Positions 35,101 through 45,970 of a DNA stretch of 64,000 nt are shown here, in pieces (positions within the stretch are counted from its first letter, which is position 1; each line of letters begins with the position of its first letter). Origin of the DNA: Tamarix chinensis (lineage: Eukaryota > Streptophyta > Magnoliopsida > Caryophyllales > Tamaricaceae). Made by a program: the position numbers and the translations under genes. The notes below the pieces were generated by a model. That model made no database searches. It was not told the origin of the DNA and was given only the letters and a program-made list of their open reading frames with translations. The stretch spans positions 72,571,152-72,635,151 of the forward strand of contig CM060178.1 of the NCBI GenBank assembly GCA_030549775.1, written 5' to 3'.

Positions 35101-36573
35101 CGATTACAGATTCCCTGACTCACTAAAACAGAAAGGAATGACAAAGCAAAATGCGTAACAGCCTCACATAACTGACCCCCCATAATGACAACCCAAATGG
35201 ATCCTAAACGAAGACCATTAAAATTACTGAAAAGGACATAAAATGAAATGACACACCACTACTTATCCAGCTCGGATACTCCCTGCTCAGCCCCTTCACC
35301 CTTCCTTCCCTTCCTCGCATAGGTAAATTTAATAATTGGCCTACCATATATATATATTTATTATGTTGCATAAATTAGCAATGATTTTTGGTGCATAAGT
35401 TTGCTTCAAATTTGTCGAAAGCCTTTTCAATGAGTTTTTTTAAGGCTGTGTCCTGCAGAGCGCTTTCTCTCCATGGACATCATCCTAAGCTTTGATTCCT
35501 TTTCTTTCCTTTGGAGATATTCAAAGAAATTTCATTGTTGCATTGCATGTCTGTTGTCATCCTGCAAATCTCTGGCACATGTCATGCATTTTTGGATCTG
35601 AATATGTGCTTCATTCTATTGGCCTTCAGGGCCAGAGTGGTAAGTTGCTGGAAGGTGATGTCCCGCCATGTTCCACTTTGTTTATTGCAAACCTAGGCCC
35701 AAACTGCACCGAAGAAGAACTGAAGCCATATTTTGCTCAGTAAGTTGCCTATATTGTTACATTGGGTAATTGTTTTATCATGCATTCTTGTGGAGGATTC
35801 TAATTTAAACCATTTGAACCATTTGAATGTCTTCACTGTTCTGTTGCATCAAAAAATGAGGCAATTTGTTTCTACTGATGCCAGGTATCCTGGGTTCAAT
35901 GCGCTGAAGATTCGTTCTAGAGGTGGAATGCCTGTAGCATTTGCTGATTTTGAGGTATAACATAATTTTTTTTACTTTTGAGTTAATGTCGTACGATGAT
36001 ATAGCCTATGAGACTCAGGTACGAACCAGTTTTGATCAATCAAGGTATGGCCTATATGTATCCCTGGTACAAGAGGTGCCTTGGTTGGAGGTGAACATTA
36101 CAGTCCAGAATCGATTCTAATGAACACAATGCCTCCTCCCCCAAGTAAAAAATAAAAGAAAGGCTTATTAGCTATATGAGTATGCAAAAAGATGCTGATG
36201 ATCACAAAAAAATGACACGCTTAATCGTTGCCTATCTGTGAATCCAACATGGAGCGAAGGAAATGCTATTCTCCAAGGGAAAAAATGTGCTGTCTTTATG
36301 ATTAAGATTCCAGTTCATACTTCAAGGAACCTTGCTAAGAATTTCTCTGTAATTGTATCTTGACAGGAAGTAGAACAAGCAACAAATGCCATCAATTCAC
36401 TTCAAGGAAGTGTGCTACCATCATCGGATAGAGGGGGAATGCACATTGAGTAAATATTTTTCTTTTCATATCAACTCGTCCAAGGCTTCCCGGGTTAGCT
36501 GCAGAAAAGCTAATGTGTTTTATATGGCTGGTGACATTATAGGTATGCAAGGTCTAAAATGCGGAAAGCATAG
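23154..36573 (+). CDS. RNA-binding protein with two RRM domains (scw1/AT3G21215-like)
   Basis: Ten exons with GT..AG introns: 23154-23369, 27411-27473, 27730-27811, 27939-28010, 28235-28301, 28392-28428, 35630-35739, 35885-35954, 36367-36449, 36543-36573. They join to 831 nt, 276 residues, in one frame with stop TAG. RRM1 spans about residues 33-120 with RNP2 IFVSGL (35-40) and RNP1-like QVVAFVTFF (72-80). An acidic, low-complexity linker follows ([22 protein letters not shown]). RRM2 spans about 194-270 with RNP2 LFIANL (196-201) and RNP1-like [10 protein letters not shown] (229-238), ending [12 protein letters not shown]. The wording matches plant RRM proteins often annotated cell wall integrity protein scw1, presumed RNA-binding regulators of mRNA; targets are unknown. 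Introns 1 (4.0 kb) and 6 (7.2 kb) are enlarged by retroelements. Exons were deduced by eye; all phases agree. Confidence 0.9.
24137..24824 (+). mobile_element. Solo LTR A, plus orientation, in intron 1
   Basis: 688 bp from TGATGTGGGAGC to CGTACACGCATCA, with 5-bp inverted ends TGATG/CATCA. Flanks GAAAA and TAAAA agree at four of five bases as a decayed target duplication. It holds three 65-bp tandem units (AACGTTTGTTAGCTAGCG-type, 24234-24422), a TATA-like CTATATAAACC near 24520 and a U5-like end. The same family is present in reverse at 25644-26394. Size and structure suit a copia-type LTR, but the family is not named by coding sequence. Confidence 0.8.
24825..25287 (-). mobile_element. Possible minus-oriented LTR fragment in intron 1
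   Basis: On the minus strand the sequence begins TGTTGAAGACAATG at 25287, has AATATCCCACATTGGTGGGAG as in many plant copia LTRs, and a TATA-like CTATATAAGAGGGC near 24895. Solo LTR A seems to have landed in it, so it may continue left of 24137. The far end was not found. Confidence 0.4.
25644..26394 (-). mobile_element. Solo LTR B, minus orientation, in intron 1
   Basis: 751 bp with TGATG/CATCA ends and a perfect 5-bp target duplication GTGAG at 25639-25643 and 26395-26399. It is the reverse complement of LTR A over its whole length with a few percent differences, plus one extra 65-bp unit (four copies, about 26035-26310). No retroelement body is present, so it is a solo LTR. Confidence 0.92.
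26736..26790. repeat. A-rich low-complexity run
   Basis: A-runs broken by single G residues within intron 1; no function is seen. Confidence 0.8.
29050..29498 (-). repeat. 3' LTR of the chromovirus
   Basis: 449 bp, aligned end to end with 34886-35346. On the minus strand a purine-rich tract AGGGGGGAGTAT directly precedes its start, as expected of a polypurine tract. Confidence 0.93.
29368..30680 (-). pseudogene. Integrase with chromodomain, relic
   Basis: 30679-30443 holds the zinc-binding domain (CTVCQKNKH) and the core start ([13 protein letters not shown]). 30459-30178 holds the core with [17 protein letters not shown] (D of D,D,35E) and [20 protein letters not shown]. From 29979 comes the [19 protein letters not shown] region and [13 protein letters not shown], followed by a chromodomain-like end ([20 protein letters not shown]). 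The chromodomain defines the chromovirus clade and is thought to steer integration to certain chromatin. Frame breaks separate the parts. Confidence 0.88.
31040..31365. mobile_element. MITE copy 1 inside the chromovirus
   Basis: A non-coding block between RNase H and integrase. It shares with 31604-32180 the series GCGGTTGCGGTC, GTATCGGAGTATC..AACGATA and, at the other end, TATCGG..AACCCAAAA..GGGACCGATATTTAATT. It is AT-richer and more decayed than copy 2. Ends are approximate. Confidence 0.65.
31450..33160 (-). pseudogene. Reverse transcriptase/RNase H relic of the chromovirus
   Basis: RT fragments lie from about 33100 down. The clearest part, 32632-32171, has [57 protein letters not shown] and [10 protein letters not shown]. 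The RNase H continues after a MITE at about 31600 (GVGTGAVL) to [15 protein letters not shown] near 31460. The MITE splits the frame directly after the DASG motif. Confidence 0.85.
31604..32180. mobile_element. MITE copy 2 inside the RNase H region
   Basis: Terminal inverted repeats AATTAAATAGCGGTC at 31604 and GACCGCTATTTAATT ending at 32180 bound a 577-bp non-coding block. GC-rich ends (GCGGTCGCGG) frame an AT-rich middle with repeated CCGATTTATCGG-like sub-motifs near 31995-32070. It interrupts the [12 protein letters not shown] stretch. The outer few bases and target duplication are unresolved; the outermost GGATGCGGCCCTG suggests a hAT-like end (CAGGGCCG). Confidence 0.8.
33435..34060 (-). 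pseudogene. Zinc knuckle and protease relic of the chromovirus
   Basis: [16 protein letters not shown] near 33755-33800 is the knuckle of Tekay-like gags. The protease block reads [18 protein letters not shown] near 33555; the active site D-S-G is D-C-S here, with HNFV after it as in plant chromoviruses. Confidence 0.7.
34200..34862 (-). pseudogene. gag relic of the chromovirus
   Basis: Starting near 34850, an N-terminal coiled-coil-like stretch ([20 protein letters not shown]) is followed by [16 protein letters not shown], then [11 protein letters not shown], the gag core start. [36 protein letters not shown] and [13 protein letters not shown] follow down to 34215. A CCHC-like cysteine region ([14 protein letters not shown]) lies further on near 33770. 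Broken by frame shifts. Confidence 0.8.
34871..34882 (-). other. Primer binding site of the chromovirus
   Basis: The minus strand reads TAGTATCAGAGC, one base off the tRNA-iMet complement, three bases from the LTR end. Confidence 0.8.
34886..35346 (-). repeat. 5' LTR of the chromovirus
   Basis: 461 bp, the partner of 29050-29498. The main difference is an extra C-run near 35052-35061 and point changes. The primer binding site follows directly on the minus strand. Confidence 0.93.
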
Positions 36574-37230
36574 GGGGGAAATGCAGCTGAGATCCACCCA
36601 ATTCTAAATTCCCATACGGGGTTAACAGCTATGCATTCTGATTATTGGTTGCTGGAAAGTCCCGGTTTATGACTACTTCTACCATGATGAACAATTGTGG
36701 CAGCGGTGGACTTTCGGAGACATTTATTGCAGCGTTTCTGTTTGGTTGATATTATATTATCTATCGTACATATGTATCTTGGTACTGCGAGGGCATAAGG
36801 AACACTCACTTTTGAACATATATATTGCTTAGGTTCGTTTTAGATTAGACCACCTTTATCTAATATTAAGGTCTTTTCTTTATGCAAGCCTACTTTCTTC
36901 TGATTCCTGGGATTATTTTGGAAACATTGCTGATTAAAAAAATAAATATTGCAGTCGGTCCGTAAGTACATCGGATGAGAGAGAGGTTATAGGAGCTTTT
37001 ATTGAGGATTAGCAAGGAAAGTTTATGTGCCTGTTTTGAAACTCGATTGATTTTGTGGAAATTAATTCGTTGCTCATATGCCATTCACATGGCTTGCCCT
37101 CTCGCCCGGCAGAGAACGTGGTTGCGGTATATGGATATCATGGAGTTTTTTTATTTTTATTTTTAAGGTAATGAATGTCATTTAGTTAACTCGCATTGCG
37201 GTCAGATGGTGCAACAATCCTATTGACGGG
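36574..37230 (+). other. 3' UTR and downstream flank of the RRM gene
   Basis: Unique, non-coding sequence. The 3' UTR likely ends somewhere between 36780 and 36900, where TGTA- and A-rich blocks occur; no site could be fixed. Confidence 0.4.
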
Positions 37231-37239
37231 CCCTGGGAT

Positions 37240-37450
37240 TTATCTTCCTCTTTTAGTGCTCCTTATTTTATATATTATAATTAAAATTTGAAAAAAAAAA
37301 TTAAAATTAATATTTATTTTAGATCTTAATTTAATTTAAAATAGATATTTTATTAAAAATATATTTATTAGTAGTAAATAATTAATATAAATAATATAAA
37401 ATAAGAAAAAAAATTTCTACTTCTATCGTCCCATACCAAATAAGTCCAAA
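37240..37450 (-). mobile_element. MITE, inverted relative of 39901-40116
   Basis: A block around ATCTTAATTTAATTTAAAAT, followed by AGATATTTTATTAAAAATAT and ending TTCTACTTCTATCGTCCCATACCAAAT, is the reverse complement of the element at 39901-40116 with moderate divergence. The left end is worn. Confidence 0.6.
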
Positions 37451-37939
37451 AGTAACGTGAAAATTAGTGGCTAAAATTTAAAACTTTGCTCGAAAGTTTG
37501 TGAATCCGATGGCGTGACTATTTTTGTTTTTTTTTTTTAAATCTTTTTCTCAAATAAGGTTTAGAAGGAATCAATCGTTGATGGATCTAAGGTGTTCTCG
37601 GATGAATGATATAAATGATTCTATTGCTTGCTGGGGTATGATTCAGAGCTTGTTTTGATACATTCGAAGGAACTTATTTTATGCAGACTGATTGAATCAT
37701 CGACATTGTGTCGATTTCTATTCTCCTACAGCTAGTGTCGTACTCCTTCGGTTGCCTCCCACTTGGACCTTCTGACCCTCCTCTGGCTCCATTAAGTTAA
37801 TGATTTGAGAACCCCACAATGGTCCTGTTTTGAATTCCAAATATATTGCCGGATGTATCACTAGATGAACCATTATCAAATACATCAATTTGCACTGCAC
37901 ATATGAAGAGAGTAGAAAAACATGTATACTCCATCTACA

Positions 37940-38640
37940 GTAGCTAGTTAATACGAGAATAATTTGCATTGATTATAAATGATAAAAGATAGAAAAATAC
38001 TGTGCTCATTTGCCGCCAGTGACACATGCACAATTTTGTCCGTTCCTCAATTTAGTAATTAATTATAATAGGTTAAGTAAGATATTGTTTTAGTTTTAGT
38101 AAGTAATTTTTAAATGTTCGAGTTATTATTTTAGGTTCAATAAATAAAGGTTCGTTACATATTATTTAGGTTTAGTAAACAATTGTTATAAGTTAGCAAG
38201 TGATTGTGTTAGGTTCATTAATTAATTCTTAATGATTCAACAAGTTATTATTTTACATTTATTAGATAAAAGGCTCATTACATATTGTTTAGGTTCGGTA
38301 ATTAAGTTAGCAAGTGATTGTGTTAGGTTCAGTAATTATTGAACCTAAAAAAAATGTTGTAGTCAAGATTACTAGCATGTAAACTGCATATATAGTGGCA
38401 AGTCTTTACGAAAATGATTTGCATTGATTATACATGATAAAAGAAGAAAAAAGGTGTCCATTTGTGTCTAGCAACACATGCAACAATTTTGTCAATTCAT
38501 CTACTCGGTAATTAATCGTTATAGGCTGACCAAATTATTATTTTAGGTTCAAGTATTTACTTCTTAAAGGTTCGTCAAATTATTGTTTTAGGTTTGGTAG
38601 ACCAAAACATGTCATATATTATTTACGTTAAGTAATTATT
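37940..38640 (+). repeat. Direct duplication, about 450 bp apart
   Basis: TTTGCATTGATTAT(A/A)AATGATAAAAGA..CACATGCA(CA)AATTTTGTC occurs near 37960 and 38410, followed by GGTTAAGTAA/GGTTCAAGTA-type sequence. Within it TTAGGTTCaGTAAtTAA recurs many times at irregular spacing. An old non-coding duplication. Confidence 0.65.
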
Positions 38641-39090
38641 TGTAAATATTCTTTATATGTATATGTATATGAATTGTGAATTTGTATTTAAATATTCAAA
38701 TAGTCGATGAACACATACATATATATAGTCAATATTATATAATTATAAAATATTTAAATTTTGAAAAAATTATAAAAATAGCCTTGTATTTGAAAATAAA
38801 GAATAATAAAATTATAAAAAAAAATCTTATCTATAAATAAAAATTAGAAATTATTAAATTGACTTCATTTTTATATATAATTATTATAAATTATAAAAAT
38901 AACTCTATTTCTGAATATAAGTACTATAAATTATAAAAATAATCTCCTATACTTAAATAAAATTTATAAAAATATAAAAAAAATGTTTATAATTAAATTT
39001 ATAAAAATATAAAAAAATCTTTATTATTAAATAAATTTTATAAAAGTATAAAAAATAACTTTAAATACACTTTACAAGGTATTTTCTGAT
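38641..39090. repeat. AT-rich low-complexity region
   Basis: ATTATAAAAATAA-type units recur about every 50-60 bp from 38760 to 39055. No gene is seen. Confidence 0.6.
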
Positions 39091-39900
39091 TTATAATGTA
39101 AAAGTTGTGCAAGCTGACCTATGATAGCAGCCACAGAAGCATAGGTTGTACTCAAAACTCGAACGTCTGCAGAGCCGCAGCAAAACTAGGAGACTAATGG
39201 AAACAAAATTCATAACTGACCTATAAAAGAACACACACGATACAGACTCCTCAAGCCTAGTTGTTGCGCCTATCCGGACGTAACCACCCACCCACTACCT
39301 CACTTCTACTTCAGCCCTTACACAGGTACAACAGAAAGGAAAAAACCAAGAGCATAACAACCACTGAACCTCGGTACCAGACGCATAAAAACGGTAATAG
39401 TCCCGAACCCCTGACAAATTTTTTTTTTGATAATATAGCTTGTGTAAATAAATGCAACCGTTAAAACATCATCAAGAAGACACTGTTAGGCTGCTCCGAT
39501 GTATGTTTGGTTGTTGTTTTGCTTTGTTGGGGTAGACTGAGACTGTTGTTTAGTGTTTCTGCTCCAGACGTCGCAATGCTGATTTGGTTATGATTTTGTC
39601 CGATCAAATGATTAAGAATTTTTCCTCAAAGATGGGGGTAGTAGCTCGTGATGATATTTGTGGAACAAAATTTTTATCTAATTAATAAAATTTTCGTATA
39701 AAAACATGGGGTACAATCTAATCACTTTCACATTAATGCAATGATAATAATATTTCCCAAGTCCTAATTACTCAGATGGCACAGATTTTAGGCCTCACGT
39801 TCTCTCATTTAATGGGTAAGATTCAGCATACATCTTGATCCTGCTCAGGTTTCAGGCACGCACAAACTAGCAGCTTTGCACCAAATTAAAACCCTTTATA

Positions 39901-40116
39901 GCTCGTTTGGTATGAAAGTAATAGAAGCAGAAAAAAAATTTCTTTATTTTATGTATTTTATATTAAATATTTAATAATAATAAATATATTTTTAATAAAA
40001 TATCTATTTTAAATTAAATTAAGATATAAAAAAATATTTAATTTTAACTAAATTATATAATATATATAAAATATAAAAATAATTTTTTTACCCCTATTAT
40101 CCCTAACCAAACGAAC
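39901..40116 (+). mobile_element. MITE with GCTCGTTTGGT ends, 216 bp
   Basis: The 5' end GCTCGTTTGGTATGAAAGTA and the 3' end ATTATCCCTAACCAAACGAA (followed by C) form an imperfect inverted repeat of about 23 bp around an AT-only middle. A reverse copy lies at 37240-37450. No target duplication was seen. Confidence 0.75.
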
Positions 40117-40129
40117 ACTCAGCGGTATC

Positions 40130-40922
40130 GAGAGCCCTTATATTATTAAATCACCTTGATCGGCACATAAAACGCGACATCCAGCTCAAAGCACATTTGC
40201 AGCAGGCTTGCCAATAGCAAAGAAGCCGCCCGCACCACCTTCTTCATAGTTCAAAGGAGACCACTTGGAGAGTATAGTCACGCACATGACAGTACCACAG
40301 GTTTCTTACTAACACGGTGAAAAGTACGGCCCACAAAGAGACAGGACGCACAAGCGGCAAACCAAGCATAATGAAAAACACCGTGAATCAGCCACCCTAT
40401 GCTCATACTACTGATACCACAGAAAGACAGTGTAATGGAACAAGGCATGCCGTTATCCTCCTCGTACTGATCCAATGTTATTATTGAATACATCAATACC
40501 AAATGAAAAATCAGGGTTCCATACATTTGGAGTAAGATCCACTCTTTTATCATCTTCTCTGGCTCCCATCTGGGTTAAACCAGCCCTGTCATTGTGAGCA
40601 AAGGAAAGAGTTAAGCAGCAACATGAGCAGGCTTATCCAAGTTCTTTCTAAAACCTCGTGAGACAGGAATATTTCAAATTTCATAACCTTCGATGGTCAA
40701 CTTCCTTACAGAAATAGAATAGCCAAAGACAGTCGGCTACGCCTACAAATTGTCTACTCTTGAGCTTCTAGCTTCTTGATTATCTTAGGAATTGCAAGAA
40801 TATATCCCTATTCCATTTACTATACAACCAAAACATATACTAAAGACACAAAAAAGACCAAGATTTTCCACATAAGGTGATCAGGAATCTGCCAACTATG
40901 AATGCCACTCAAGCAACCCTAT
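40130..40922 (-). other. Probable 3' UTR/downstream region of the kinase gene
   Basis: Of mixed composition, with a 91-codon minus frame at 40278-40553 that shows no recognisable domain. It most likely is 3' UTR and flank. The end of the transcript cannot be set. Confidence 0.35.
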
Positions 40923-43900
40923 CTACAAATCAAAATCATATGAAGAAGTCCTAGCCTTCTCTTTTGCCCATAAAGAAGTCCTAAGTGACTCAAAAGAGAA
41001 TTTGCCTCCATATAATTGTGTTCTTTCATCAAGCAACGAACTGCCATAATGCTGATGCTGATGCTGACGCTGATCAACCCATATTCTTCCACTTCGGCTA
41101 CCTTCAGATCCAGGGGTGGACAAGTAACCTGAGTCCATGAACACATCCCCTTCCAGTATGCGCAACACCTAAATCACAAATATTATGAAAAAGGTAGTAT
41201 AAGATAACATTTCACTGGCATCTAAGGCCATTTTGCTGACCACATCTTAAGGCTATTATGAAATAGTATGCGTATGTCCTTTTACCTGAGACAAACGAGG
41301 CCTTGAATGGGGATCACGCCTTATGCACAAGGAAGCAGCGTGCATCATGCAATGAACCTCTGTTTCTGAATATCGGTCTTCAAGGCGTGGATCTATTAGT
41401 TCTTCAACTGCATACTCTTCTAGAAGTGGACGGGCCTGCATATCAAAGATGTATGGCAGGCATTGAGTCGAACGCACAACATAAAGAGCTAGCAGTTAAT
41501 GAGAAACGCACTAAAAGATCCTCCATAATTTACCCATTCAGTAAGACACTGCTGGCCTTTAGGGCGAGTAAGATCTACAGCTTTTCTCCCTGTAAGCAAC
41601 TCCACAAGGACAACGCCGAACGAATAAACATCTGCTTTTTCAGTGATTTGGCCAGTCTGAGCATACTCTGGAGCCAAGTAACTGCATCACACAGTAAAGA
41701 ACCTTGATAAGATTTAAATAATACATGAAACAAAGAGGCCACAAACTAGAAATAGCATGAGTTGAAGATTTACCCAAAGGTTCCAATAACTCGTGTCTCT
41801 ACTCCTGTGTCTCCATCAGGCTGCCACCTTGCCAGCCCAAAATCCCCAACCTTGCAATCAAAACGTCGGTAAAGAGATCAGGAAAGGAGAAAAAAAGAAA
41901 AGAGAGAGAGAGAGAGAGGTTCACGATTATGAGCATCAACGTACGAGTTTGTCTACATACCATTGGTTCGTAATCATGGGTGAGGAGAATATTGTTTGGT
42001 CGCATGTCACGATGAACAATGCAGCCTACTCTGCATTCCTCATGAAGATATCGTAGCCCTCGAGCGGCCCCAACAGCAATCTTTTGTCTCGCGTGCCATT
42101 GTAGTGGTTCCCTATCCCTACCTGCAGAAGTACCACATCTCTCAATCAATCATGAGTCAAGTAAAAAAAATAACGCGCACGATTTCTACTATAAAAAGCA
42201 TGGAAGAGATGGCTGAAACTTTACTTACAATACAAATGTGCATCCAAGGAACCATTGCATATATACTCATATACCAGCAACCTCCTCTTATCTTCAATGC
42301 AGTATCCAATAAGCATAACGACATTCCGATGCTGGGCACAGCTCAAAACCTCTACCTCAGAGCAAAACTCAACATCACCCTGAGAGCTAGCCAACTTATG
42401 TTGCTTCACAGCAATAGCCTGTCCATCAGGCAGGACTCCTCTATGAACTGATCCATAGCCACCTTCAGCCAAGAAATTAGCTTGTGAAAATCCACCAGTA
42501 GCAAGCTCAAGTTCAGCATAACTAAACCATCTCGGCGGCTTCCCAAACATTGGCGCCTTGTGTTGACATATGGAACACAATGGAGGTGCACCTAGTGGAG
42601 CACTCCGTGGTAATGACATCGACTCCCTCATATTTGATGTGAAGTCTAGATCAGGCCTATTATACCTTCCCGAACCAAATCCCTCAGGTTCATGATCAAG
42701 TTTAGAGAACCTGTCTACCAGCAACTGTGCAGGGGAGCTCTGTGCGCTCTGGATTGTTCTGTTTTTTGAAGATTTCCCTGAATTATGGGAGGATAGACGG
42801 CGCGAGCATATATACTCGGCCTCACTTTCTGTATCCGAATCAATCCCAACGAAATCCTTATGACACTCTTTCCTGGCTAGTGCAAGCGAATCTGTCTCTT
42901 TCTTGAGCAGCACGTTCATACCGCTAAATGAGGCAAAGAATGGTGAGGCGCCTGGTTCAGAGCTTGAGACTGACGAAGTACCAGCATCGGTGGTGGTGAA
43001 TAGTTCAGGACTACTACTTGGAGTCACGACAGGACCACGAATAGCTCCTCCGGCATCCTTACTCGTAGAATCTTCATCACATTCATGAGCAGGAGAGGAT
43101 GAGCCAGCAATTTGGTGATCTTTTGTTTGAGAACCAACCAAGTTCAACCGAAGCACTTTGGCGTGGGACTTTTTCATGGATACGATGTTGCAATGTAGTT
43201 CCTCCAGGCAGTGTTTCTCCTCGTGTTTGAGTTGTCTGCGAAAGGGCCAAAACAATCAACCAACCAACCAAAGTAAAAGTAATTAGAGAACCAGAAATTG
43301 AAGACTGATGTAGCTAAATCATGTACAGAAACGAATAGTTACTTGTCTAAGACAACCCAATTTGCTTGAACTTTCTTGGCTTCAGCAGCCACAGCACCAG
43401 AAGGTGAAGCAGGAACAATTTTGATCTTGACATTAATCTATAATCAGTTAAAACCAAACCACCAACAGTTACATCAAACCCAATACACTCTGTATACTGC
43501 ATACAACAAGAAGCAAGAGAAGCTGGCTGTAGCCTGCAGGCAAGAAACTGACCTTGTTTGGGTCATAGACTTCATGCAGCTGAAGAATCAACTGAGAACA
43601 AGAATCAGTAATCTCACATTTCTGTTCTGTCGTAGTCGTTGCTGGTGCTGCTGAGCCTATACTTTGAGACCTTTTATGTCCACTAGCACAATCCCCAGCA
43701 AATCTTGGAAACACCCATAATTTCCTACCTGATATAATATTATATAAACATAATTAAAGAAAGACATTAAGAAGCTTCAGCCAAACCAGGCTGAGGCAAT
43801 ACATATAAGATGCAGGAAGGAGTGTACAAAGCAACGTTGAACTTCTATGTTTTAAGAAAAAAGATACTACAAAGGAAGGATGAAAAGTATTACCTGGAGA

Positions 43901-44143
43901 TTGAGGAGGGACAACAACAAGAAGTGTAATGAAATCTCCAGGTTGAGCAACATGACTTAAAGCCCAAACAAGTGCCGTTCTTGTGATTTCCTTGGAAGCT
44001 TTAACGGCTACCAACACCTTGTCTTTACCCCCAGCTGTTACACCTGATGCATTATTATTGGTACCACAACTACTGCCAGAACCTGATGAATTACCAGCAC
44101 CTTTCTCTAGTCTTCCTCCTCCTTTCTTCATTAGCAAACTCAT
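40923..44143 (-). CDS. Kinase with USP-like N-terminus (SELMODRAFT_444075-like)
   Basis: Nine exons on the minus strand (44143-43894, 43728-43553, 43437-43343, 43235-42229, 42121-41961, 41850-41774, 41681-41534, 41435-41286, 41168-40923) join to 2310 nt, 769 residues, all with GT..AG borders. Residues about 40-140 resemble a universal stress protein/adenine nucleotide alpha-hydrolase fold ([20 protein letters not shown]). A serine-rich linker follows; the kinase domain begins near 411 ([13 protein letters not shown]). Visible: glycine loop AEGGYGSV (430-437, first Gly is Ala), lysine AVK at 451, HRDMRPNN (Asp548, Asn553), DFG 566-568, APE 592-594. Homologues are often labelled inactive protein kinase, yet the key residues are present here. 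No signal peptide or membrane segment, so cytoplasmic. Plant relatives (AT3G13690 type) have similar length. Substrate unknown. Confidence 0.92.
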
Positions 44144-45560
44144 TGTCCCTTCAGCTACCAAGTTGGAAAAAGGAAAATAATGAAGAAACACACAACTGTA
44201 CTAAAACAGCGGAGTGCAGATAGCAGTAGTATAAGCTCCAAGAAAGAAATGACAATCTCGGAAGACAGAGGAGAACCACAAGGGAACCATAATAAAAGAA
44301 CAATGAATGAAGAGTCCTTTCTCCAACAACTAAATTATTCAGCCACAGTGATGAATGATTTGAGTCCACGAAATGACACTTGTACCCCTTCTTCTCAGGT
44401 TCAATGACAGCTGACTAAAGCCCTGGGCGTGGTGATATTTTCTTTTATTTCCAGAAATGGTAAGGAAGTAAAAAACCCAGTTCAGGAATTCAACTACGTA
44501 GCGAAAAAAAAAAAAAAAAACTTTTGTTACTCCCCTCTTTGTGAGCCGAAATTGAAACTTGAGGCGAGGAGAAAAGATAAATTGGAGATAACCTTTTATT
44601 TTTTATTTTATTTTATTGTGGGGGGCGGAGGGGCTGGAATTACAGAATCAGAGAGAGGAGAAGATAGGCTGGTTTCCAAAATGTGGGTAAATGTATCAAT
44701 CAGTGGGGAAGAGCAAATGAAAATGACACATCTATGACTATCAGACACTATTACTGTTCCAAATCAGATGAATTTCCACTGCGTGCACCTCCTTATTTCT
44801 TCTTAACTGTTTAGTTTATTTGGGTGGGGTGAAGAAATTGAAACCGGTGATTGATTGATACTGATTTACGATGCGTGAGATAAATGTGCTGAGATGTAAC
44901 GGCTATTCTAAGCTAAGATCCGAATCCCCAAAATACCTCTTCCTCTATCTCTCTTTTGCTCCAGATGAGGGGAATCAGTCAACTCAAAAAATCAAATCCC
45001 AGAGTGATAAGAATAGGAAACACTGAAATGACAAGAGAAGAACAGAGAGAATACGGAATTAAACAGTCAGTCTTCAGTAATTCCAGCTTTCATTAGAACT
45101 TCTTCCGAGACTCTGAGCTTCCTGAGAAATTTCCGCCAAAAATGACCCTCGATATTTCGGAGGCAGAAAGAGACGGAAGCAGGCGGAACAAAATCAAATC
45201 GAACTCGTAGAAATACGCTCGCCGAACAAGAAGAAACGGGAGCATAAAGAGAAGGTAAAATGGGACGCGAGTCGATAATTCTTGCAGCAGCAGGGTATTA
45301 TTTTCATGACGAGGAAAGCACAACCGTCGTCATCAATAAAGAAACAAAGAAGGATTTAATGTTAACGTTACAGAATAGAAAGTATGGAAGAAAGCAAAGG
45401 GAATGAAGATAATAAAAGACGGAGGGTATTAAGGAAGACCTCATGTATCCACGCACCATCCATGAATTTCAACTTCTTACTTCCCCCATTTTCCTACTAT
45501 TTCTCTCTCCAATCGGAGAAGCTTCTATAATCTTATTTATTCATTCAGCAATCTTCGTTG
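44144..45560 (-). promoter_or_regulatory. 5' leader and promoter region of the kinase gene
   Basis: Non-coding, GC content nearer to genes than to the surrounding repeats. A 3' splice-like TTTTCCAACTTGGTAG lies about 20 bp before the start codon, so a 5' UTR intron is possible, with a first exon perhaps near 45090-45400. No TATA box was fixed. Confidence 0.4.
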
Positions 45561-45836
45561 TCGCTGAAAAAGAAAATGTTGGTGCTTAGTACTGGGAAGG
45601 AACTCCTTTCTTTTTTACTATTTTATTTGCTTCGGAAATTGAAACGAAGCCGCTAAAAGGACAGGCTCAGAAATAAAAATATGACAAACGTATTAAATCA
45701 AACGAGACGAGCGTTGGATTAAAGATGGATGGTGTCTGGTGCTGAAATTTGAAATTCAAATAACCGGCATACTACTACTACTTTCTTACTTTTTGGTATT
45801 CTTAAATCTAACAAAAGAACAGAAAAATTAATAAAG

Positions 45837-45905
45837 GCTCCTGCTGCAGTGGTCGTAGAGCTAGCGATTGGCGACACACGAATTCAATTCGAGCACGGCG
45901 TTAAT
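45837..45905 (+). repeat. Possible SINE head
   Basis: TGCTGCAGTGGTCGTAGAGC resembles a tRNA/SINE A-box region and CGAATTCAATTCGAGCAC a worn B box 35 bp on. No tail or target duplication was recognised. Weak call. Confidence 0.3.
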
Positions 45906-45970
45906 ATTAGTCTGTCATTAATATAGCAGCAGTAGTATATATACTATCGTCCGTTGGTATTGAGTAAATT

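Larger units (their letters stand above)
29050..35346 (-). mobile_element. Full-length Ty3/gypsy chromovirus in intron 6, decayed
   Basis: A 6.3-kb element on the minus strand with two LTRs, primer binding site, gag, protease, RT/RNase H, integrase and chromodomain, in that order. LTR ends are TGATAGG and CCTATCA (right copy CCTACCA). Flanks GATAT and TATAT agree at four of five bases. Many stops and shifts, plus two MITE insertions in the RT/RNase H region, make it non-autonomous. The LTRs differ at several percent of sites and by short indels, so the insertion is old. It adds 6.3 kb to intron 6 of the RRM gene without touching the splice sites. Confidence 0.93.
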
